64,000 bases of DNA from Pollenia angustigena (lineage: Eukaryota > Arthropoda > Insecta > Diptera > Polleniidae), in assembly GCA_930367215.1 (NCBI GenBank), contig OV884058.1, positions 214,996,208 to 215,060,207 of the forward strand. Direction: 5' to 3'. The notes under the pieces were generated by a model. The model saw nothing but the letters and a program-made list of their open reading frames with translations, did not search any database and was not told the DNA's origin. The translations under genes and the position numbers were made by a program. Positions 11,197 through 21,865 of this stretch are shown piece by piece; position 1 is the stretch's first letter; each line of letters opens with the position of its first letter.

Positions 11197-13320
11197 CAGG
11201 GCAAGGGACTTCATGCAAATGCATGTTTGTAGTCGGCACTCTGAGACCCACCTGAAGTTAATATCTTTGCGAATCACAATATTTCCAGTAAAATGGCATC
11301 AATTTGTTAGTGCATATTTTTGCATATTTTGCTTTAAATGCATGTTTTTGCATATTTTGATATAAATGCATATTTTTCGTCATATTTCGTTATAAATTCA
11401 CATTTTTCGTCATATTTTGTTATATTTATAAAAAAAAAATTGCTCTTTTCTTAGTTTTTTGTTTAGAAATATCTTTCTGTTCAAGGCGAATTCATTATAA
11501 GGTGTAGTCAGTGAATCAGCTGGCTATAGTTGTTTCAGCCCTGAAACAGTTAAAATAGTATGGGAAAATCTGCTAACTTCGATATTTTCAAGGAGCAAAA
11601 ACAACATGTTGGTGTTTGGTACTGAACTACCTACATTTTATTATAAATTCACCTTGTTTCTTTTACTTTTAAAAAGTAGCACATACAAAAATTTTACAAT
11701 TTGTATAAATGTGCACATAATTGTAGAAGTAACAATAAAACAGTTTTTGACATTTCATTTTGTTCGCGGTTTTTTTTACTTGAAGAAGCAGCAAATAAAA
11801 ATAATGTTCGGAGAAGAAAAAATAGAACTCAACATAATATTTTTGATTTACGGTGTAAGAAGTATGACCTAAAATCTAAAAAGTATTAAAAAAAAATAAA
11901 TTGTTTTTAAGGAAAAAAATGCCAAAAGAAAAAATATCAAAAAATAATCTTTTAAATAAGTGTTTTTTTGAGTCTTCAAAATAGAGGGAAAAGTACTTTT
12001 TTGCAAAGTTTACAAAAAGGTGTTTCATTTAAAAATTTCAAGTAAATCAGCACCTTCAAAGCCAGAAACGCAAAGAAAATCAACTTTTGGGGATAAGACT
12101 AGCAAATTTAGTTTTGAATTGTATAATGCTCTGGTGTCTGCAGGTATAACAATGAAACCATTCCTACGGAAACAACCCTTATAAAAACTTATATCGCCAA
12201 GTTGTACACTATACAACTATGTGACATTGTTGAAAGAATTAAGTGACATAATTTGTGGCTGTCTATTGACGAAGCAATGGACACTGAAGGACGTTTCGTT
12301 GTCTACGTAATTGGGATCTTGAATGCAGAAGAAGATCTTGAATGCAGAAGAAGAACAGAGTAAACACAAATTTTTATTAAATATTGTAAAGTTGGAAAAG
12401 GTGGATCATGCTTCAATAGCTCGAACTTTCAAAGATTCAATTTCTCTTTTAGAATCCTTTAATAAAAATAAAATTTTGCTCTACTTGCCCTTTTTTTTAA
12501 GATATCTTACTCAAAAATGTTACATGTCACATGCTAAGCTCATGCCATGCATGAAAGTTTTTAAAGTCACCTTTGCGTTTCAACCATGTATAACAAGATG
12601 GGGTACCTGGTTGCAGGCAGTTGAGTATTATGCCAAAAATTTTGAAGAATTTAAAGATGTGGTAAATAATTTTAATGAAAATAATGCAGTCGCGATAAAA
12701 AAGGAAACAATATTTTAAATGTACCTAATATAAAGGCTCAATTAGAATTTATACACTCAAACAATGGGTTTCTAGTCGAGACAATAACCCAACTTCAGGG
12801 GTTTAAATCATTGAACATCTCGGTTAAACTCGTTGATGACGCTGTCATTAAAATAAGAAAAGTAGAAGGTCAAATCGGCGAAAAAATAAAAGCCAAAATT
12901 TATGCAGTTTTAAAAAAGAATATTTTTAATTTACCTTCCAGTAAAGAAAAAATTGTAGACAATATTTAAAATGACCACTTTTAAATATCCACCTATTACA
13001 TCCGTTGATGTCGAACGAACACTTTCAATGCTTAAAACTGTTTGAAGACCAAATAGAATGAGTTTTACATTTGATAACTTAAAAAAAAACTTATTTATTT
13101 ATATATGTAAATATATCTTGACCTACTACTACTTTTTAAACTATGTTTTAAGTTTTTAAAACTGAATGAAATGTATTTATGTTTTTTTTTGTTAAATATG
13201 GTTAAATAAATATATTTTTAATGCATATTTTTTACTTTTATTTTTGCATATTTTACGGTTTTTAGTGCATGTTTTATGCGCATATTTTGCGATTTTAAGT
13301 GCATGAACTTCCTTGCCCTG
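11197..13320 (+). mobile_element. hAT transposon with 8-bp target duplication, copy A (complete)
   Basis: Ends CAGGGCAAGGGACTTCATGC (left) and GCATGAACTTCCTTGCCCTG (right) are inverted repeats. GTTATCAC flanks both sides (11189-11196 and 13321-13328), a perfect 8-bp target duplication diagnostic of hAT elements. Subterminal TGCATATTTT motifs are repeated at both ends (about 11310-11410 and 13221-13290), likely transposase-binding sites. The element is 2124 bp and contains a decayed transposase. It inserted into the ATACCC-type repeat. Confidence 0.93.
11919..13080 (+). pseudogene. hAT transposase pseudogene, copy A (complete remnant)
   Basis: A start-like ATG at 11919 (MPKEKISKNNLLNK) stops after about 21 codons. 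Recognisable pieces in shifting frames follow: SFELYNALVSAGITMKPF near 12112-12165, then LWLSIDEAMDTEGRF near 12254-12300, which fits the first catalytic aspartate region of the hAT RNase-H-like core. The longest open piece is 12323-12718. A C-terminal dimerisation-type segment (ITSVDVERTLSMLKTV) lies near 12999-13045 and ends in a stop. Several frameshifts and stops make it inactive. The family assignment rests on these motifs plus the 8-bp target duplication. Confidence 0.85.
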
Positions 13321-13328
13321 GTTATCAC

Positions 13329-13866
13329 CCTTCTTTATTATTTCATCTATTTAACGAAATAATTTTAACAAATAGAAACTAGGAATCTTTTTGTTCTTTG
13401 CTACTTAAAAACTCGCCAAAAAAGATAAAAGAAAACAAACAAACAAACACAAATACATACAAACATCAAAAGTAATTACAACTCAACTGTGTTGAATTTT
13501 GTGAACAGTAAACGTGCCATTTTTCATTTTAATGATATTCAATTAACGTTCCTTCATGGTTCAGTTGTCTAGGGGGTGTGTTAAGTTAGAAACTGGGAGT
13601 TCCCTGATTCGAATCTTGGTTTTTAAAAAAAAATTTTTTTTTTTTATATTTTTTTTTGTTATGTTCTAAAAACGATTTAAAAAAAATATTTACCAGTTTT
13701 CGCTTTTTAAATTTTATTTATAATGAAGTTTAAAGTATTGTAAATATGTATGTATAGGTATGTAAAAATTATTTAGTTTTTGTCTAGTTGCTCTGTATTC
13801 TGATCGCACAATGGTGAAGGGTATATAAGATTCGGCACAGCCAAATATAGCACTCTTACTTGTTTT
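13329..13866 (+). repeat. Remainder of ATACCC-type repeat with a tRNA-like patch
   Basis: Continues the repeat broken by the hAT element and closes with GGTATATAAGATTCGGCACAG and CACTCTTACTTGTTT at 13866. At 13556-13620 there is a sequence with a box-A-like TGGTTCAGTTGTC and a box-B-like GATTCGAATCT about 45 bases apart. The T-arm does not pair well, so it is at best a degenerate tRNA or SINE head. Confidence 0.6.
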
Positions 13867-14881
13867 TAATTAAATTAATTTTTTTAATTAATTAAAGATA
13901 TCATATATATAGCGCACTCCTGAAGTATTAGAACGGTCTTTGGAGGGTATATAAAATTTAAAACTGCATTTAAAACATTTGCATGCCTTAATCTATTTTT
14001 GAAAAAAACAATTGTTTACAAAACGATGTCTAACATCACTGCTGTATTGCCATATAATAAACGCCATCTTGATTGCTATTGTTTCTAATTGGCTAGTTCT
14101 GCCAACGTTTGTTTTTGAGGAAACATAACAATGGAAGGTCTGGACAGCGTGTAAAAATATCGTGCTATTTTGTATTATTTTTGGTAATGAAATGTTTAAT
14201 TTTAAAATTCTTCTTCATAAGTTTTTAATACTGAATTAAAAATTGGTTTGCTTATATGTACTGAAAATTTTGAGTTAAAAAAGTATTGTTGAAAGTAAAA
14301 AAGATTTACAAAAATGTATTTTACATATCGCTAACCATTTCCAATTTTACCATTAAACGCGAAAATTTCCATCGCCGAAAGGATTAAGAAATCACCATGT
14401 TTGACGAGAAATCTTAACATTTAACAACCCTACCACTGACAGCTTGAAAGTGGAAAATCATTTAATATTCCATTTTTTTGTATTTTATAACTGTAAAATA
14501 CAAATGCCGGTTATTTTAAAGGCCTTATACAAAAAATTTCATCGGGTTTTACTCTTATAAAACAGAAATATCTTTTATGAATAAGCTTTCTCGTTATTTT
14601 ATAAGTTGGTTTACAATGCATTTTAAAATAAATTTTAATGTGTTTTTTTATTTGCAAAATGTATTTTAAGTTTAAATTTTAGTTGTATGCATGGTGAAAT
14701 AAACAGGTGGCAGCACTACGCCAGATGACGATTTTTTGCTCTTGCATTGTTTGTCTAGGTCTGCCATCGGCAACCTATACTATTACATTTTGCGATTATA
14801 TGGGTGTATGAATTTTACATATGTTGTTGTTATAACATTATAATGTTGTTAAATTCTCTGCAATGTGTGTGCACATGTACG
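13867..14881. other. Unassigned AT-rich DNA
   Basis: I see no gene or confident element here. A CAGGTGGCAGCAC sequence at about 14705 resembles a transposon end but has no matching partner with a target duplication. CATGTACG at 14874-14881 is the left target duplication of the next element. Confidence 0.5.
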
Positions 14882-16176
14882 CAGAGTTGCCAATTTAGCG
14901 CCTTTGGCGCTAGATTTAGCGCTTTTTAAGTGTCGAAAAGGCGCATATTTTTTCCATAGCGCTTTTTTAAAAAAGAGCGCTAAATTAGCGCTTTTATTGA
15001 TACCCAAAATGTTTGTACTTTTTTTTTGCAAACATTTAAATCAAGACATATTAAACCAAAATTTGTTTCCGTTTTTTAAATACATACTTTACTCTGAAAT
15101 GCATACTATACAAGGAAAGAAGTTTATTTTCTAAAGTAATCCATTAATTTTGTTTTTGTTCGTATTAAGTAAAACTTTCTTAAATAAAGAAACATTTTCT
15201 CATGATCAAAAGTTCACATTTTTGGTATTTGATCAAAAATTTCATTCAGCATTTATTTAAATTAGTCTGATTTAATTGATATTTTAATAGAATGGAATTT
15301 CTTGCATCAAGAAACAAATGCTACCGATTTCTTTAAACTTTTCAGAAAATGCTCAAGAAAACTTGGTTTGATTTAATTAATTTTTAATTAGATCGACATG
15401 TTAACATATCAATCAAAAGTTTCTTATTTTTATATTAAGTTTTCCTAAACTACACGTTTTTATGAAAAAATTTCAGGCTTACAATAAGAAATTTTTGGCT
15501 TGACGAGAAGGGTGCAAAATTTTCTTGGTTCAAGACATATTTTCTGGTGATTTAGTTAATAATTCTTTCCGGGTATATTTGAAATTATCAGAAAAGGCTT
15601 TTTAAAAATGTTAATGTTTTATTAACATTGCACTGCAAAAAACAAACAAAAAGTCGGGGTAAAGAACTTGATTATGCGATTTTAATTGACTTTAGCGTGC
15701 TGAGTCCAAATAGTCATTCAATCACGTCTAGTTAACATTTTGTTTACTGATCTTCATGATTTCTCGCCTTTTTTTATTCATAATGTACCTGGATTTCTGA
15801 TAATTGATAAAAAAAAGTGTGCATACTAATTTGCATGAAAAAATGGTCGCCATATGGTCGAAAATAATCATTTGTAAAATATCAAAATCGCACAAATCGT
15901 TCTCAAGCTATGATCAAATGTATGTAGCATAAATGCCTTATTTCGGTCGAAATATTAGTCTAGCCCATTAAAAACTCGACATGATAGGAAAAACTGAAAA
16001 CGGATTGAACGGATTGTTATACTTTTGTATTTTATATATTTTTATTTCAAACGATTTTTTTTGACGGCCAGTGTAATTAATTAAACTTATTTCTTAAACA
16101 TTTCATTAAGTTTTTTACTTAGCGCTTTTTGATTTGGGCCACGGCGCTTTTTAATTAGAAATAGTTCACAACCCTG
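14882..16176. mobile_element. Non-autonomous hAT element with 8-bp target duplication
   Basis: Left end CAGAGTTGCCAATTTAGCGC and right end reading ACAACCCTG, flanked by a perfect CATGTACG on both sides (14874-14881, 16177-16184). AGCGC and TAGCGCTTTTT motifs are repeated near both ends (14895-14995 and about 16120-16150), probable subterminal binding sites. The frame at 14865-15134 is an accident of this structure. No transposase is recognised. It is related to the element at 31244-32001. Confidence 0.85.
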
Positions 16177-16184
16177 CATGTACG

Positions 16185-17009
16185 TAATTAAAGAGCATAC
16201 AAGAGAATAAAAGAGAAAAGAGAAAACGCGGCGCCCTGATTTTGCCGATGGCTGGTCTAGGTTTATGTCAAAGTTTTGTTTATGTTTACAAAATGTCCAC
16301 GTTTTGTGATGTGATTATTGTATTTTATTAAAGTTTTTGATAATTTAAAATTAAAATAAATTAGATATTGACCATAATTAAATAAAGATTGGGTAAAAAT
16401 GTATTTATTTCATCACGTTCAGCGGCACGCTTTGATTTTTGTCTAAAGTATTTTTTGACGTAAACGGTGATATAATTTCCATTTTTGTTGTAATGTTGTG
16501 TTTGTTGCCATAACGATGCCACCTGCTTATTCCACCATGGTTGTATGTAATTATTTTTTGGTCGTGGCAGCGCTGGTCACATTTGATTTGTAAAAATAGG
16601 TCTAATTGAATAACCATTTTTTTAGGATTTGTTTTGCCCTTATAAAAATAAAACAAGTATATTTTACTAATTTTTTCAGAATTTTTTTAACTTTTTTATG
16701 CATGATTTATGCGCATTTTTTCGATTATAAAATGTATGAAAGTCCAGGCCCTAATAATAAATGTTTAATTCTTTGTTTTGTTATTTTGGCTTGAAAATTA
16801 ACAAAAACAGCTGTGTTTTTTTAACAATTAAATTAATTAAAAATAACTAAATAATAACAGAATTTAAAGACAACATACTATTAACAAGAATAATATTTGC
16901 AGCAATCGACTCAAAATCTATTTGACGGAATCCGTCCCTTCTACTGGCTTGTTGCCTATCCATGTTAACCTTGTGCGCACAGTACAGATCACAACCTCCA
17001 CGAGGCGAA
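16185..17009. other. Unassigned AT-rich DNA
   Basis: No supported gene. The GTGGCAGCGCTGG stretch at 16564 resembles element ends seen elsewhere in the window but I find no matching partner. Confidence 0.45.
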
Positions 17010-17810
17010 AGCCTGTTGAAAACCATTTTTTATGTTGTTATTCAGATTAAATTTTTCTTTTAAATATTTTATTGCATACTTCCAAATTTTATTAAAATCG
17101 GTTCATATTTGACGATAGCTCCCGAGAATTGCTTTATGTACAATTATTTTCTTACAAATGTTATTGATATTTTTGGATTTTTGGCGCACGATAACATTTA
17201 CTATGACATTTGAAATTTGTGCTGGTGAATCCAAAATTGACCATAGTTCTAATATAAAGACCCTCCCTTTTTGGCGCACGATAACATTTACTATGACATT
17301 TGAAATTTGTGCTGGTGAATCCAAAATTGACCATAGTTGCAATATAAAGACCCTCCCTAAAATCACTTAAATATGAAAAATCTGATGTACATGTATTTAT
17401 CTTAATAATATTCGAATTCAAAGAACTGTTATATCAATTTTAACCACATAAAATAATTTTGTATTGCCGGATTCATGATTGCCCATGGGTCTCGAAAATG
17501 TGTCTGTAAATATTGTCTGTGGTATAGGGTATCATATAGTCGTGCTCGACCAACTATACGTACTTTCTTACTTCTTCTTCAACTTTACATACTTCTTACT
17601 TCTTTCGTAAGAAATATTTGCGTTATAGATACAGTTATGTTTGTGTTTTGTTGATGTAGATATGTAAATAAATAAAAACATTTTTAATTTTTTTTATTGT
17701 TAAATTAAATAAACATATTTTTCTTAACAAATTTCATTGAATTTTAAAACACTTTTTCTGTCATAAATCGTCTGGAACTATTATTTCAACAACAACGTTT
17801 TTATATTTAT
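17010..17810. repeat. Diverged dispersed repeat with mariner empty site and 90-bp tandem duplication
   Basis: Homologous to 6060-6471 joined to 7377 onward, without the mariner element. The uninterrupted target is at 17773-17792. Within it a 90-bp unit starting TTGGCGCACGATAACATTTA is present twice in tandem (about 17181-17360). Near 17518-17570 the sequence reads GGTATAGGGTATCATATAGT, as in the family at 41966-42915. Confidence 0.75.
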
Positions 17811-18329
17811 ATGGGTCAATTTCAATTAAAATGTACACGAAGACTTACATATATTGGAAGGGTAGTTGAATTAAAACCTTTCTCTGATTTTCTAGAGCTT
17901 GTTATTTAATTATGTAGATATTATTTTTTAAAACGTAATTTTAAAAGTGGCGTTCAAGACATTTACAACTTTTTATTTTTTTTTTAAAGAAGTTTATTTT
18001 GCAAATTAATAAAACCGAAAATAGATTAATTAAAACTTATGAAGCAATGATTTTAGACTTAAATTTTTTTAATTTAGGTGTTTGCTGCTCCAAAATTAGC
18101 ATAACGTTCAAGACATTTTTAGATGTACTAACCATTATATACTTTAACAGACTTAAAAAAAAACTCTTCACTTAATTATCTTTCTTTTAGTTCTTTAAAT
18201 TTCTTATTTTTTTTTTTTTTTTATAACAGTTTCTTAGCCTAATGCGCCTCAGTTCAATGCGACCAGTATATTAGTAAATATAAAAAAAAATTACCAAAGC
18301 GTGGTGTTCACGAAAATGCGCCGGACAAG
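17811..18329. other. Unassigned AT-rich DNA
   Basis: No gene or element boundaries recognised; contains a long T-run near 18208-18222. Confidence 0.45.
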
Positions 18330-19365
18330 ATTCTTTCAAAAATCCACATCAGTAGTATGTTTATGTACCTTCGCGACCACTTTTCCCATACAAAAATTGG
18401 GAGCGTGTTGTAAAGTTTTTTTTATTGGCGTTTTAGTGCTTTTTTGAAAAAAACCCTTAGAATAGTTTTAATTACTCTTAAGCGGCCCATACAGTTGCAA
18501 TAATATTGTGTATGTCTTTCGCCATATTATTTTCATTTTGTCCTTTATAATGCAATAAGCCGCACATTGGTTTAATTTATTCAATAAAAATGTAAACATA
18601 ACCTATAGGAATAACAAAAACAGCATTGTACAATGTTGCCAACACATTTCACTTTATTTTCGTTGTGCAATAAAAATCAAAAGTCTTTTGATTGTTGCCA
18701 ATACATTGTGCTACCTTCGAATATCAGATACACATTGGCGATATAATTGTACAATACGTAAAATTGAACAATTTTATTACAAGTGTATGAACCGCTTTAT
18801 GGATCAAATAGGAATTTAAAAACCGGAAACCAGAAATAAATCAACAAAATGGGTATATTGAGGGGATTTAAACGTCGACTTGAATATATATTTAGGATTT
18901 TTGGTTGTTATATCTACATACGGTAGACAATTTCTAGCAACTTTTTCCATACAAAAGTGAGGAGCATACTGGCAGTGTTGCCACGTTTTTATTATATAAT
19001 TGTATCGCTTTTTTTAATACTATTATTATGGAAATATAAAACAACGCTACAAATATTTAAAAACATTGTTTTGGAACAAATATAAGTGCAAAAGGGGAAT
19101 GACGTGAAACGAAAGTTGTTTATTAAGTGGAACGTGTGAAATTTCTGCGTGGACGTGTCCGTCTTGAATATTTATTTAGGATTAATCTTATACGAATATA
19201 CAAAAATTCATTGTCAAGTATTGAATATCTTGCCGAATATTCATTCACATTTGCAGTTCTATTGTAATGCTAAAAAGGGAAAATTTGCTACCAACTTTTG
19301 CATGGAAAAAGTCGTCGCGAAGGTACATAAACATACTACTCACATCCGCGTTGTCAAAGTTTAAG
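18330..19365. mobile_element. Putative inverted-repeat element of about 1 kb
   Basis: An arm at about 18343-18398 (core AGTAGTATGTTTATGTACCT) is the reverse complement of 19302-19350 with few mismatches over about 50 bases, including TTCGCGAC/GTCGCGAA. The exact ends and target duplication are not clear. No transposase is seen; the frame at 19149-19364 reads through the right arm and is not supported. Confidence 0.6.
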
Positions 19366-20040
19366 GAATAAAAACAGAACAAAATTTTAAAATTAATTAC
19401 AATATTTTTAAAACAGTCAATATATGTTTCCGGCTTACTTTGTTTTAAAATTTTTTAATATTGTTAATCAAAAAATGTAGCAGGAGACAAGTGTTTTTAT
19501 ATGGCACGAGTATGAGAGAGCACTACTATACAGTTATCAATCAATATTGAAAAAAAATATAAGATATCTGACAAGACGAATTCATGTAAACGGGGGTGTC
19601 GATACTACAACAAGTAACAACACCATAAACACAACATTGTAGCTTATTTGTTTTTTTCGTTGGTCGATATGTCAAAAACACAAGTAACTTTTGACATTCC
19701 TCTCTCTAATTTAGAAAAAAAGTAGAACAGCTGTGCTTTTAACCCCACCTGAAAAATGAAGTCGCCTTGAAATCTGAGCAGTGTTTTTCTTCTGACATAT
19801 TCTTCAATGCCTACTCTGCTAAGTCACCTTGAAATCTGAGCAGTGTTTTTCTTCTGACATATTACTCAATGCCTACTCTCCTATTTTTCTTTTTAATTCA
19901 AGTTTTTACATCAAAACAGAGTTAAAACAGCGGGGACAGAAAAATAACATTTAGTTTGCAATTGACCCATATATATGTGTTCGTTAATTTTTTTTTTTTT
20001 TAAATACTATTTACAAACCAAAAAGTGAATATTTATAATA
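19366..20040. repeat. Unassigned DNA with a 62-bp tandem duplication (19759-19882)
   Basis: Two adjacent 62-bp units, each beginning AAGTC(G/A)CCTTGAAATCTGA, differ at a few bases. The rest of the stretch is AT-rich with no supported gene. Confidence 0.6.
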
Positions 20041-20440
20041 ATAATATTTAACGCGAAAACTACAAATTTTATAAAAAGAACGTTATCTTGTTATAGTTTT
20101 TTTTAATGTTTTTCAGATAAATTGTTTTTAGGAAATGTTAACTTTTGTTTACTTACGGGCCAAAAGATGTTGAAAGGTGTAAAAAAATTAAAATTTTTGA
20201 CACATTTTCAACATTTTTTTGCTGCTTTTGTACAGCTACAATTACGCCGAAGACCGGAAAACGAAATTGCAATGGGGGCTTGTATTTATTTTGTGTTGCA
20301 CAGTGGTATTATCCATCGGTCTCATCAAAAGCCCATATAGCAAGCACTCTTACTTGTTTTTTCTTTTTGTCAAAAAGTTCAATTTTAAAAGTAAATTTGA
20401 ACAGGGTGACTCAGAGTAATGAGGTTGCTTAATACTTTTT
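20041..20440. repeat. Diverged copy of the repeat at 7740-8170
   Basis: Shares the block from AACGCG through GGAAATGTTAACTTTTGTTT to AAAAAGTTCAATTTTAAAAG. The three overlapping short reading frames here are in repeat sequence and not supported as genes. Confidence 0.6.
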
Positions 20441-20840
20441 TATCTGTTCGATTATCCTGTTATAATGAATGTATGTATATAGGACATGATTTCATTACGA
20501 ATATTGGCATTAGTTGGGGATGGTTCTCGGCTTGATTAGATACACCTCTGTTCTCATATTACATGTACTTTATAGTTTGGGTTCGAATTTCAGTCATAGT
20601 TTATTCTTTTCTTAAACAAATTATCTAAAGTCAAATGACTGACCCTCGAATTGGGACGTCTATTTTTAAAAAATATACTGGGGTAGTAAACATTCATCCA
20701 TTTGTTGTAAGCAAAATTTTTCTCTTTAATAAGATTTCTTTATGACGTGTTAAATTCCCAATTTTTTCATATTTGAGAAATACACTGAAATTTATTGTTG
20801 AGGGAAAGCGAGCTTAGGTTGCTTAGGCCAGATCATCAGG
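20441..20840. repeat. Older repeat interrupted by the BEL/Pao element, left part
   Basis: From about 20755 to the insertion point, the sequence matches 35170-35268, including AAATTTATTGTTGA and TTGCTTAGGCCAGATCATCA. The homology resumes after the retrotransposon at 28015. A GGTTCGAATTTCAG box-B-like stretch occurs near 20579-20592 without a convincing tRNA fold. Confidence 0.75.
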
Positions 20841-21428
20841 TGTTGGCGTCTGGCTGGTGTAAACCGGGCGTTATGTTTCCCACTATTTTGACCGTGTGCA
20901 GCGGGACTACATGTGGTCGTGGCATCTGGCAACACCTCATGTGATATGTGGCTCAGCTGTGCTTTAACGCCACCTGTAGAATGAATTCGCTTTTTTTTAT
21001 TGAAAAAATAAAACTTCTGTTCAGCCAGACGCCGGCAATTTAAAAGAAAAATTAAATAAAATAAATAAAACTAGAAATTAAATAAAGTTTTAAAATAAAA
21101 TAAAATTGAAAACTGAAAGGAAAATTGTGACCTAAACTAAATTAAAAGAAAAATAAAAATTATTAAATTAAATGTGTATTGGGCCAAAGTTAAAATTAAA
21201 TAAAATTAGAAATAAAAAGAAAGTGATTTTTTTTTAAACATATAAGAGCCATCGAACCACCAACAAATTAAGGGTGGGTTTTCCTAGTGCGTAAAGTGAG
21301 TGAGTGTGTGCGCGCCAGCCGCTAATTGACCTGTCTCAACAAACCAATTCAGTGAGATTTCTGGCCACTTTGTAATTCCGGACAACGTACCCAAGCTACA
21401 GGTAACCAGCCCCAATCATACCCCAACA
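20841..21428 (+). repeat. 5' LTR of BEL/Pao element
   Basis: 588 bases from TGTTGGCGTC to ATACCCCAACA. AATAAAAC at about 21007 is a possible poly(A) signal. Differs from the 3' LTR at six positions: two in the GACCGTGTG/GACCACGTG site, two nearby, one in the T-run near 21231 and one near 21346. Confidence 0.96.
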
Positions 21429-21865
21429 TTTTGGTCCTTCTCCCGGGAAGAGAATTATTATAAGGTACGTACTCTGTGGAATTTAAAAATTGCATGAATA
21501 TATTGTGTCGCGCCATATTGTGTCGGTGAGGTTACGTCGCGCCAAAAATAAAACCTCAAAAATTAAGAGCCATCTTTTTTTACTCGCCGGTTTTACCCGT
21601 TACTCGTCGAATTGTTGGTGTTTTATTTTTGTTGCCCAATAAAATTTGCGTCAATTAATTTTAATTTTTAAATAACAGGAACAAATACAACAACAAATTT
21701 GCCTGAATTTTGTTTTATTTCATAAATAAAAGGAAAAGTGTTGCCAGCGCGTGAATTTTTTTTCCAATTAATTTTGCTGGGAATTTTTATTTATTTATAT
21801 ATTTTTGGTTACGCTTAAACAACTCGATTATTTGTTGTTCTGTAGCTCAATTAAAAATTAAGATA
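21429..21865 (+). other. Primer-binding site and leader of BEL/Pao element
   Basis: Directly after the 5' LTR, TTT is followed by TGGTCCTTCTCCCGGGAA, which starts with the TGG expected for a tRNA 3' CCA end. I cannot assign the tRNA by eye. The remaining leader up to the ATG at 21866 has no other supported frame. Confidence 0.75.

Larger units (their letters stand above)
1..12492. repeat. Long direct duplication, copy A
   Basis: This stretch recurs in the same orientation from 48572 to the end of the window. The offset is 48571 at the left edge and rises in small steps (48579, 48690, 48692-48694) because of indels. Every element inside is shared, including broken reading frames, so the copies were made after those elements had decayed. 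Differences are rare substitutions and homopolymer changes plus three clear indels. Copy A starts 108 bases inside a hAT-type element whose true left end is seen in copy B, so the duplication probably continues left of the window. Confidence 0.97.

Noticed and set aside
11150..11365. 71-codon frame repeated in all hAT copies
   Set aside because: It reads through the hAT left end, target site and TGCATATTTT array; it is not transposase coding sequence.
14705..16533. CAGGTGGCA ... TGCCACCTG as a possible larger element around the hAT
   Set aside because: No matching target duplication and similarity limited to about ten bases.
17103..17421. Protein-like repeat in overlapping frames on both strands
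   Set aside because: Produced by the 90-bp tandem duplication; no independent coding evidence.
20545..20620. Possible tRNA with GGTTCGAATTTCAG
   Set aside because: No pairing acceptor or anticodon arms could be found by eye.
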